From: Planctomycetaceae bacterium
Lineage (GTDB): Bacteria; Planctomycetota; Planctomycetia; Pirellulales; Pirellulaceae
Length of the DNA stretch: 19,341 bases
Direction: 5' to 3'
NCBI GenBank assembly: GCA_007124535.1
Contig: SLEY01000698.1
Coordinates: 1-19,341 of the forward strand
Below are positions 1 to 5,956 of the stretch, in pieces. The notes beneath the pieces were generated by a model. The model saw only the letters and a list, made by a program, of their open reading frames with translations. It was not told the origin of the DNA and searched no databases. The stretch's first letter is position 1. The number at the start of each line of letters is the position of its first letter. The position numbers were made by a program, and so were the translations under genes.

Positions 1-90
1 GGAGGTCGGACGCGGTAGCGGCCGGGTGGGGCGCGCCGTGTCCCCTGCGTTTTCTTCTCCTGGCCTGTTATTCGGAGCATTCTCGCTCAT
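1..90 (-). CDS. possible N-terminus of a gene cut by the left edge
   Basis: An ATG at 90-88 on the minus strand opens a frame that stays open for 30 codons to the window edge. The peptide begins MSENAPNNRPGEENAGDTAR and is rich in Pro, Arg, Asn and Glu, which looks like a disordered N-terminus. A weak GAGAG stretch lies upstream as a possible ribosome binding site. It lies 113 nt downstream of the phosphatase gene on the same strand, so the two could be co-transcribed. No family can be recognised from 30 residues, and the frame could be open by chance in such GC-rich DNA. Confidence 0.33.
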   Translation of the reverse strand, partial: MSENAPNNRPGEENAGDTARPTRPLPRPTS

Positions 91-203
91 AAGCAACTCT
101 CTGGCTCGCTCAAGTTTTCGGTGAATCCGCGTTTTACCCCTTTAAGCGGGCCATTGAAAAAAAGCAAACCGTCCTCACCACGATCCACTAAATTTCGGGG
201 GGG

Positions 204-1406
204 TTATGAATCCGTCGCGCGCCGCTCGAGCAAGACAACCGAGGTATCATCGTGGCGGCCGATGCCTCCGGTGGCCGCGAGCGAATCTTCAAACAACCGG
301 TCCAACGTCTCTTGCAATGACAGGTTGACACATTCTTTCAGGGTATTGATGATCCCCTCTTCGCCGAATTGCTCCTCTTCCTTGCCGTGCTCGGGAAAAG
401 CTTCGTCCAAACCATCGGTATACAGCAGGACGCGGGTATCTTCCGGGATCTCGGCTTCACACCGTTCGTATTCCCAATCTTCGTCGATAACCAGCGGCAA
501 GCCGCCTTCCTCTTTGCTGCCCAGTTTGTAGACTTCGTTGGTCTTCAGATTTTGCATGATCGGCATGGGGTGGCCGGCCGAGGTCCATTGGAGCAAGTTG
601 GTTTCCGAAGCAAGCTGGCAATACAACAGGGTGATGAACCCCCCCTGATCGGCTCCGATGATGTCGCTGTTACACAGGCGCCGGTTGACTTCCGTCACGA
701 ACTCGGCCGTGTTGGGAAACCGCCGATCGCGGATCATGCTGATCAGGGTATGCATGGTCATGATCGACATACAGGCTTTCACGCCGTGACCGGCAGCATC
801 GCCCAGCACCAGCACCACCTGTCCGTCGTCGAAGCTGAACACGTCGTAATAATCACCACCCGCCATAACGACGGGCCTGTCCCCCAGAACACGGATCTGC
901 GACGATTCGTAGCGGGCGACGATTTTGTAGCCCGGCGGCATCGGCAGATCGCGGGGCAGGACGGCCTCTTGCAACTGGCGAACGGATTCGACTTCGTCCC
1001 GCAATTTTTCCATTACGATCTGAGCCCGCTGAGCTTGGACGCTCATGAAAGCGGCTTCCATGATCGACGTCAGCAGGAAGATGAAATCGCCGTTTTCATC
1101 GCGTGAAATGAAGGAGTGCAGGCCGTTCTTGATGAATTTCGCGACTTGGCTGACTTCACCGGGAGCCCAGGCGCCGACCACCGGGGCATCGGGCATGGCA
1201 CGGCGGATCCGTTCGAAGAGGGGAAATACGGCCTCCTCCGAAGGGAAATTGAGCGCCAGCATGACCACATCGAACTTCGTCGTGCTCAGTGCGGTCTCCA
1301 ACTCCTCGGGATCCGTGAACACATGGCACTCGTTCGGTTCGACGTTCAGAAAGGTGTCGATCAATTCCGCTTCGGCGGGGTCATCCCAAGCGACCATCAT
1401 TCGCAT
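204..1406 (-). CDS. SpoIIE-family PP2C serine phosphatase with an N-terminal pseudo-receiver domain
   Basis: About 400 residues. Residues 1-125 look like a response-regulator receiver: the acidic pair D8-D9 is present, but the expected phospho-acceptor Asp is Ala (A51 in MLALNFP) and the usual C-terminal Lys-Pro is FISRD. A helical linker (about 120-150, QAQRAQIVMEKLRDEVESVR) leads to a PP2C/SpoIIE domain with the metal-site motifs GGDYYD, GDAAGHG, LLYTDGLDEA and HDDTS. Proteins of this type (RsbU-like) dephosphorylate anti-sigma-factor antagonists in partner-switching stress pathways; the substrate here is unknown and no antagonist gene is visible. I chose the ATG at 1406 because AAGGGTG lies just upstream and the receiver fold starts right there; an in-frame ATG at 1439 would add 11 residues. 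The gene is divergent from the lsrG-like gene. Confidence 0.9.
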   Translation of the reverse strand: MRMMVAWDDPAEAELIDTFLNVEPNECHVFTDPEELETALSTTKFDVVMLALNFPSEEAVFPLFERIRRAMPDAPVVGAWAPGEVSQVAKFIKNGLHSFISRDENGDFIFLLTSIMEAAFMSVQAQRAQIVMEKLRDEVESVRQLQEAVLPRDLPMPPGYKIVARYESSQIRVLGDRPVVMAGGDYYDVFSFDDGQVVLVLGDAAGHGVKACMSIMTMHTLISMIRDRRFPNTAEFVTEVNRRLCNSDIIGADQGGFITLLYCQLASETNLLQWTSAGHPMPIMQNLKTNEVYKLGSKEEGGLPLVIDEDWEYERCEAEIPEDTRVLLYTDGLDEAFPEHGKEEEQFGEEGIINTLKECVNLSLQETLDRLFEDSLAATGGIGRHDDTSVVLLERRATDS

Positions 1407-1523
1407 AATTCGCACCCTTGCAGGTAGTTTCAAGTCCAATCCACCCTGAGTTTAGCGTCTCGGGGGAGCACACTTCAAGCTGGGGGAAACCTATTTCGGG
1501 AGAAATGTCCGCATTCGGCGCCA

Positions 1524-1551
1524 TTGGCAGGGTCTTTTGCTGCGTTACAAT
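1524..1551 (+). promoter_or_regulatory. sigma70-like promoter for the lsrG-like/galK/galT run
   Basis: TTGGCA (1524-1529) and TACAAT (1546-1551) are separated by 16 nt, close to the sigma70 consensus. Transcription would start near 1558, about 38 nt before the ATG at 1596. This is also an argument against starting the first gene further upstream. Sequence inspection only. Confidence 0.5.
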
Positions 1552-1595
1552 GCAGGAATTATGGTTTTCGTAGCAGGTTTGTCAGGAGGAATCGC

Positions 1596-1901
1596 ATGTA
1601 CGTTGTCAGCGTCCACGTCCACGTCCGTTCCGATCAGATCCCGCAATTCATCGCCGCGACCCTGGACAACGCCCGGAATTCACGAAAGGAGCCTGGAAAC
1701 GTACGGTTCGACGTCTTGCAGTCCGAGGAGGCGCCGGAACGATTCTTGCTCTACGAAGCCTACCATACGGCCGAAGATTTTGCAGCCCACCAGCAGACGG
1801 AACACTATTTGCGGTGGCGAACGGCGGTCGAGGATCTCATGGCCGAACCCCGCCAGGGCGTCCGCCATCACAGTCTCTTCTTCGGTGACCAGGAAAGCTG
1901 A
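1596..1901 (+). CDS. LsrG-like antibiotic biosynthesis monooxygenase (ABM) fold protein
   Basis: 101 residues, one ABM-type dimeric alpha/beta-barrel domain. The central block (EPGNVRFDVLQ, then LLYEAY, then HQQTEHYLRW, then MAEPRQG) matches the pattern of E. coli LsrG, which acts on the phosphorylated autoinducer-2 intermediate, and of YgiN-type quinol monooxygenases. The start at 1596 is supported by AGGAGGA five bases upstream and by a promoter that ends at 1551. galK follows 42 nt downstream, so the gene probably leads a galK-galT transcription unit. No other lsr gene is nearby, so an AI-2 role is not supported by context; handling a reactive small metabolite is an equally good guess. The fold is sure, the substrate is not. 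Confidence 0.82.
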   Translation: MYVVSVHVHVRSDQIPQFIAATLDNARNSRKEPGNVRFDVLQSEEAPERFLLYEAYHTAEDFAAHQQTEHYLRWRTAVEDLMAEPRQGVRHHSLFFGDQES

Positions 1902-1943
1902 GCGCAACCGAGGGCGTCCCCATAACGGGGGAAATGGTGCGGC

Positions 1944-3203
1944 ATGCCTGACGGCGAGTGGAACGCGTTGTCCGCAGGGACGGGGGAGGAGGGAAGGGAA
2001 TCCAGCCCTTCGCTCGCCGTACTGGCCCAGCAGGCGGAAAACCACTTTGAACGTCATTTCGGACGCCCGCCACGATGGTTGGTCGCCTCACCCGGTCGGG
2101 TCAATCTGATCGGAGAGCATACCGACTATAATGATGGTTTCGCGCTGCCGATGGCGATTGAACGCTATGTGGTGTTGGCAGCCGACCAAGCCCCGGGGGG
2201 CACCCCGCGAATCGACTTGTTCAGCGCGGCCCTCAACCAGCAGCAGACATGGTGCCCGACCGAACCCCAGAAGGACGACCTGGAGCCGTGGTCGCGTTAC
2301 GTCGATGGCGTGCTGCGCCTGGTCTGGGAACGCAACCTGCGTTTTGGGGCTTTGGATGTCTTGATTGCATCGAATCTGCCTCTGGGCGGGGGCTTGTCCA
2401 GCAGTGCGGCATTGGAGGTTGCGACGGCGACTTTGGCGGAAGCGGTCAGCGGCCACACCCTGGATCCGGTCGACAAGGCGTTGCTGTGCCAACAGGCGGA
2501 ACATGACTACGCCGGCGTCCCGTGTGGGATCATGGACCAGTTTGCCGTGGTTTTCGGCCAGCAGGACCATCTGCTGTTGCTGGATTGCCGGTCGGGCGAG
2601 ACCAAGCTTGTGCCGCTGACCGACCCGGAAATCCGGGTGCTGATCATCGACACGAACGTGGCACGGCAGTTGAGTGGGGGCGAGTATGCCGCCCGCCGGA
2701 GCGAGTGTGCGGCCGCCGCAAAACACCTTGCCGTGGCCTCCTTGCGAGAGGCCCGCTGGGATCACCTTCGGGAGCAGGACGACGCGCTGAGTCACCGGCT
2801 CTACCAACGAGTTCGCCACGTGATCAGCGAGAACGAGCGGACGGTGCGGGCGGCGGAGCGAATGTCCGCGGGCGACTGGGACGAGGTCGGGGCACTGATG
2901 TACCAGAGCCACGCCTCCCTCCGCGATGACTTTCACGTCAGTTGTCCCGAACTCGATCTGCTGGTCGAGCTGCTGCAGCAACAGGGAAGGCGAGATGGCA
3001 GCGTGATCGGCGCACGGATGACGGGTGGCGGCTTCGGCGGTTGTGTCGTGGCCTTGGTTTGGCAAACCGGAATGGCCCGGTTGGCCCAGCGGATTCGCCA
3101 ACCGTATTACGAACAAACGGGACTCCGTCCCCGTCTGTTCACGACCCGACCAGCCCGGGGGGCCCACGTGCTGCGAAGCGAATTGCCGAGGCTCGGAGAA
3201 TGA
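1944..3203 (+). CDS. galK: galactokinase
   Basis: Phosphorylates alpha-D-galactose to galactose-1-phosphate with ATP (Leloir pathway, cytoplasm). It is a GHMP kinase of 419 residues, slightly longer than the about 380 usual, because of an N-terminal extension of about 25 residues. Visible signatures are the galactokinase motif PGRVNLIGEHTDYNDG (50-65), the ATP-binding loop GGGLSSSAALEVA, the catalytic-Asp region CGIMDQFAVVFG, and the C-terminal GHMP motif MTGGGFGGCVVAL. The stop overlaps the galT start (ATGA), which points to translational coupling. GGGGGAAAT lies upstream of the ATG; a later start cannot be excluded, since the conserved fold begins only near residue 25. No epimerase or mutarotase gene lies in the window. 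Confidence 0.96.
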   Translation: MPDGEWNALSAGTGEEGRESSPSLAVLAQQAENHFERHFGRPPRWLVASPGRVNLIGEHTDYNDGFALPMAIERYVVLAADQAPGGTPRIDLFSAALNQQQTWCPTEPQKDDLEPWSRYVDGVLRLVWERNLRFGALDVLIASNLPLGGGLSSSAALEVATATLAEAVSGHTLDPVDKALLCQQAEHDYAGVPCGIMDQFAVVFGQQDHLLLLDCRSGETKLVPLTDPEIRVLIIDTNVARQLSGGEYAARRSECAAAAKHLAVASLREARWDHLREQDDALSHRLYQRVRHVISENERTVRAAERMSAGDWDEVGALMYQSHASLRDDFHVSCPELDLLVELLQQQGRRDGSVIGARMTGGGFGGCVVALVWQTGMARLAQRIRQPYYEQTGLRPRLFTTRPARGAHVLRSELPRLGE

Positions 3204-4282
3204 CCGCCAGAATCCCCCAACACCCCCATCGCCGCTTCAACCCGCTCACCGGCGAGTGGGTCCTGGTGTCACCCCAGCGTGTCGAGCGGCCTTGGCAGGG
3301 CCAGTTGGAAGAATTGCGACCGGTCGAGCCGACTGGTTGGGACCCGGACTGCCCGCTCTGCCCGGGCAACCTGCGTTCCGGCGGCCAACGGAATCCACCG
3401 TACACAAACACCTTCGTATTTACCAATGATTTCCCGGCCCTCCGCCCCCAAATCGGGGAAGACACGACCGCAACCGACCCGCTGTTCCGCCACCAACCGG
3501 CTCGCGGAACCTGTCGCGTCGTTTGTTTTTCCCCCCGGCACGACCTCACTTTGCCCGAAATGTCCTTGATCGAGATCCGCCGCGTGATCGATCTCTGGGG
3601 CCAACAGGTCGCAGAATTGCAGGCCCATTATCGCTGGATTCAAGTTTTCGAGAACAAGGGGGCCCTCCAGGGTTGCTCGAACCCCCATCCGCACGGCCAA
3701 ATCTGGGCCAGCGATCATCTCCCGACCGAGGCCGTCAAAGAAAATGACCAACAACGGGGCTACCGGCGCCAATTCGGCGGGCTGCTGTTGATGGATTACG
3801 CCCAACAGGAAATGCAGGAGGGGACCCGTCTGGTCGACGTCCACGAGCATTGGTTGGCCTTGGTTCCGTACTGGGCCACCTGGCCTTTCGAGACGTTAGT
3901 CCTGCCGCGGCAACGTCGGATCAGCCACCTACCCCAATTGACGAACGCCGAGCGGGACGATCTGGCCGGGCTGCTGAAAACGCTCCTCACGCGGTACGAC
4001 AACCTGTTCCAGACCGCCTTTCCCTACTCGATGGGATGGCATGGCAGCCCCGGTACGCGTGACCACAAGCACTGGCAACTGCACGCCCATTTCTACCCGC
4101 CCCTACTCCGTTCGGCGACGGTCAAGAAATTCATGGTGGGGTACGAACTGCTGGGCGAGCCGCAACGGGATCTGACTCCCGAGCACGCGGCGGCGCAGTT
4201 ACGCGCGTTGCCGGTTCAACACTACCGAGCGTTCGCGGCCCGTTCGAGGCAAACTTCCGCGACCCGCCGCCCGAGGGCCTGA
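3200..4282 (+). CDS. galT: galactose-1-phosphate uridylyltransferase
   Basis: Transfers UMP from UDP-glucose to galactose-1-phosphate, giving UDP-galactose and glucose-1-phosphate. At 360 residues it has the usual length for class I GalT. The structural zinc ligands are present (C51 and C54 in CPLC, H114 in SPRHDLTLPE, H163), and H165 in NPHPHGQIWA is the uridylylated nucleophile. The C-terminal half carries HWLALVPYWATWPFETL, FPYSMGWHG, HWQLHAHFYPP and RKF/KKFMVGYE-type motifs. The start is the ATG at 3200, overlapping the galK stop; the same frame is open further upstream, but that stretch lies inside galK and has no GalT similarity. The last 61 nt overlap the 3' end of the opposing flavodoxin-like gene. 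Confidence 0.96.
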   Translation: MTARIPQHPHRRFNPLTGEWVLVSPQRVERPWQGQLEELRPVEPTGWDPDCPLCPGNLRSGGQRNPPYTNTFVFTNDFPALRPQIGEDTTATDPLFRHQPARGTCRVVCFSPRHDLTLPEMSLIEIRRVIDLWGQQVAELQAHYRWIQVFENKGALQGCSNPHPHGQIWASDHLPTEAVKENDQQRGYRRQFGGLLLMDYAQQEMQEGTRLVDVHEHWLALVPYWATWPFETLVLPRQRRISHLPQLTNAERDDLAGLLKTLLTRYDNLFQTAFPYSMGWHGSPGTRDHKHWQLHAHFYPPLLRSATVKKFMVGYELLGEPQRDLTPEHAAAQLRALPVQHYRAFAARSRQTSATRRPRA

Positions 4283-4944
4283 GCTGTGGAGACCCCGAAT
4301 TCGTCGGCCAGGATATCATCGTCCCGGTTCCAGAGGCGAGCGCCAAAGTGTCCGGTCGGACGCCCTTCGCCGACCAGGACCATTTCTTGACACATCAGGA
4401 TGGGGAAGATCGAGCCGATGGCCAGTTCTTGGCCGCCGCTACGAACCCCGCCCACGGCCAACACGCCGCCCACTTTGCCCGAGAGCGCGAAATCAGCGCG
4501 GCGGAACATGCCGCACCGATCCAGAAAGGCTTTGCACAAATAACTCATACTGGCGAAATACACGGGAGTTCCGACCAAGAGCCCGGCCAAATTCGGTACC
4601 GCCAGTTTCGCGGCCACTTCGGGGAAATCGTCCTTTTCACCCGGTTGCAGCGCGATATTCGCCGCGGGAGCCCCGGGGATACTCAATCCGCCCAAATCCA
4701 CCAGTTCCACTTCGATCCGCTCCGGCGCCACCTCCTGCGCCGCCTCCAAGGCAATTTGCAAGCCAGTGGAGGTGGTCATGCCCCGCCGCGGACTGCAGCT
4801 GACCGCCACAATCTTCAGCTGGTCCGAGTCGCCCGCCACCGACTCCTCCCCCTGCGCCGATCGACTCATCCAAGCCCCCGTTGCTGTCGCCGCAACCCCG
4901 GCCCCCGCGTTCAAAAAATGACGGCGTGTGATATCTCGAGCCAT
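4222..4944 (-). CDS. Tat-signal flavodoxin-fold NAD(P)H-dependent oxidoreductase (FMN reductase family)
   Basis: 240 residues. The N-terminus has a twin-arginine signal (TRRHFLNAG, R7-R8), a hydrophobic Ala/Gly stretch to about 25 and a likely cleavage site near residue 31, so the mature protein should be exported folded with its cofactor. The rest is a flavodoxin-like fold: a phosphate-binding loop SCSPRRGMTTSTG after the first strand, and the typical GTPVYFASMSYLCKAFLDR segment. Such proteins bind FMN and reduce quinones, metals or other acceptors. It follows an ArsR-type regulator on the same strand (41-nt gap), like cytoplasmic ArsH-type reductases, but export is unusual. The acceptor is unknown. 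The 3' end overlaps galT by 61 nt in convergent orientation. Confidence 0.87.
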   Translation of the reverse strand: MARDITRRHFLNAGAGVAATATGAWMSRSAQGEESVAGDSDQLKIVAVSCSPRRGMTTSTGLQIALEAAQEVAPERIEVELVDLGGLSIPGAPAANIALQPGEKDDFPEVAAKLAVPNLAGLLVGTPVYFASMSYLCKAFLDRCGMFRRADFALSGKVGGVLAVGGVRSGGQELAIGSIFPILMCQEMVLVGEGRPTGHFGARLWNRDDDILADEFGVSTAQALGRRVAEVCLERAANAR

Positions 4945-4985
4945 TTCGCCCCCCTTTCGGTAGCAAGTATCAAGTCAGCCAAAAA

Positions 4986-5309
4986 TCAACCTAACAGCGC
5001 CTCCTGCTGCTGTGCATTCGCCTGCAGCACGGTTTCCACGCATTTGAGGAAATCCAGGATACAGGGGACTCGCAGCCGGTAATGGACCTGGGCTCCCTGT
5101 TTTCGATCCGAAACAATCCCGGCACTGCGCAACAACCCCAAATGCCGGGAAACGGTGGACATATCGGCACCGATCATCTCGGTCAACTCACACACACATC
5201 GTTCGCCGTGGCGGGAAAGCTCTTCGACGATGAAGAGCCGGGTAGGGTGAGCCAGGGCCTTAAGGATCCTGGCTCGGGCATCGAAGCGGGCGAAAGTCTG
5301 ATCATCCAT
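4986..5309 (-). CDS. ArsR/SmtB-family metalloregulator
   Basis: 107 residues from the ATG at 5309: a winged helix-turn-helix with ALAHPTRLFIVEEL, then ERCVCELTEMIGADMSTVSR, then HLGLLRSAGIV and the wing DRKQGAQVHYRL. C38 and C40 form the CVC motif used by ArsR-type As/Sb or related metal sensors; the third E. coli ArsR cysteine is replaced by Thr (T43), but C83 and C90 near the C-terminus could complete a site. It probably represses its own unit, including the Tat flavodoxin-like gene. The frame is open to 5462, but those extra 51 codons have no family similarity, and an AT-richer inverted repeat lies at 5331-5356, so I use the shorter start. A start at 5366 is the main alternative. Confidence 0.88.
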   Translation of the reverse strand: MDDQTFARFDARARILKALAHPTRLFIVEELSRHGERCVCELTEMIGADMSTVSRHLGLLRSAGIVSDRKQGAQVHYRLRVPCILDFLKCVETVLQANAQQQEALLG

Positions 5310-5330
5310 AGCGGTTGAGCCACCAAGTTC

Positions 5331-5356
5331 TTGGTAATTTGCCAGTTTAGCCAAAT
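5331..5356. promoter_or_regulatory. candidate ArsR operator (imperfect inverted repeat)
   Basis: Just upstream of the arsR-like start lies an AT-rich imperfect palindrome: ATTTG (5337-5341) pairs with CAAAT (5352-5356), and TTGG (5331-5334) pairs with CCAA (5351-5354). ArsR proteins often bind such sites over their own promoter. Only six of ten half-site positions pair in the better alignment, so this is tentative. Confidence 0.25.
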
Positions 5357-5607
5357 CGCTGGGCATTGCAAGCGACGCGCGGACCCGAACGAGAATCATA
5401 CCGAGTTTGACGAGGAAATTGAAGCATCCCGGGCTCGGATCCCCGAACGCGTTCACCGTCATTGATCGGGATGCGAAGAACCCACGCTGGCCCTACCTTT
5501 GCCACACAGCCCGTATCGACAAGCCCAACCTCGCCTCTCGGGAGTTCCGCCATGATCCGCCTCCTTGGCGTCGTAAAATGAGTACAAACCGGGGGGGGAA
5601 TCATCTG

Positions 5608-5754
5608 CCGCGCTCGGTGAGGGTCTCCGACCCCGCCGAAACCGCCGACCGAAGGTCTCCCGCGATAGGGGAGACCTTCGGTCGGCCGAGTGGCTCGGTC
5701 AGAAACCCGCCACAGCGCTGCGACCGGCCACATCGTTGAGGCCGGCCACATCGG
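5608..5754 (-). repeat. dispersed intergenic repeat, copy A (inverted relative to copy B)
   Basis: The reverse complement of this stretch aligns with 10226-10346. Shared blocks in the same order are gtggccggt, tctgaccgagccac, gccgaccgaaggtctc, cggcggggtc and ggagaccctc. Copy A has an extra arm that completes a perfect hairpin; copy B has only about 10 nt there. Family and mobility are unknown. The high local identity against otherwise unrelated flanks suggests a dispersed element rather than chance. Confidence 0.7.
5644..5686. repeat. perfect 18-bp inverted repeat (hairpin)
   Basis: The arm GCCGACCGAAGGTCTCCC (5644-5661) is followed by a 7-nt loop and its exact reverse complement (5669-5686). 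There is no T-run on either side and no gene ends nearby (arsR-like starts 335 nt to the left), so it is not an ordinary intrinsic terminator. It is the core of repeat copy A; it could be a REP-like or MITE-like hairpin. Confidence 0.85.
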
Positions 5755-5758
5755 TGCG

Positions 5759-5786
5759 GGTGGATCATTTCCTGCGGATTGCCTTA
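5759..5786 (+). repeat. 28-bp element, copy 1
   Basis: Matches 10361-10388 at 24 of 28 positions (ggtggat.att..ctgcgg.ttgcct pattern) in the same orientation. In both places it sits just right of the dispersed repeat, although that repeat is inverted between the two sites. Function unknown. Confidence 0.6.
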
Positions 5787-5863
5787 TCGGGCCATTATCA
5801 TCCTTCCGGGCGCGGGGAACCGGCAGGACAGACTCCAAAGCGAGGGGGGCAATGCCGCTTCGA

Positions 5864-5892
5864 TTGTCAGAATCGTGGCGGTGGTCTATCCT
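5864..5892 (+). promoter_or_regulatory. candidate sigma70-like promoter for the solenoid gene
   Basis: TTGTCA (5864-5869) and TATCCT (5887-5892) are spaced by 17 nt. Transcription would begin near 5899, about 58 nt before the ATG at 5957. It is the best match I see upstream of this gene. Confidence 0.35.
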
Positions 5893-5956
5893 GAAGTAGT
5901 TGTGGGATATTCTACTTCCGCCCAGGTTTCAAGCGGACTGGAAATGGGGGACCGCC

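Larger units (their letters stand above)
5310..5956. other. 647-nt intergenic region, no convincing gene
   Basis: This stretch lies between the divergent arsR-like and solenoid genes. Reading frames here give Arg/Pro-rich peptides without family likeness. It holds the candidate operator next to arsR, a dispersed repeat with a perfect hairpin (5608-5754), a 28-bp element (5759-5786) also found at 10361, and a candidate promoter (5864-5892). I see nothing definite between 5380 and 5600. Confidence 0.6.

Noticed and set aside
121..531. Plus-strand frame opposite the end of the phosphatase gene
   Set aside because: Ser/Pro-rich translation with no family likeness; it is the antisense of the conserved PP2C motifs.
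5644..5686. Hairpin as an intrinsic terminator
   Set aside because: No T-run on either side and no gene ends within 300 nt upstream on either strand.
5347..5838. Frames on both strands in the arsR-solenoid intergenic region
   Set aside because: Translations are Pro/Arg-rich, run through the dispersed repeat and hairpin, and lack a convincing start signal.
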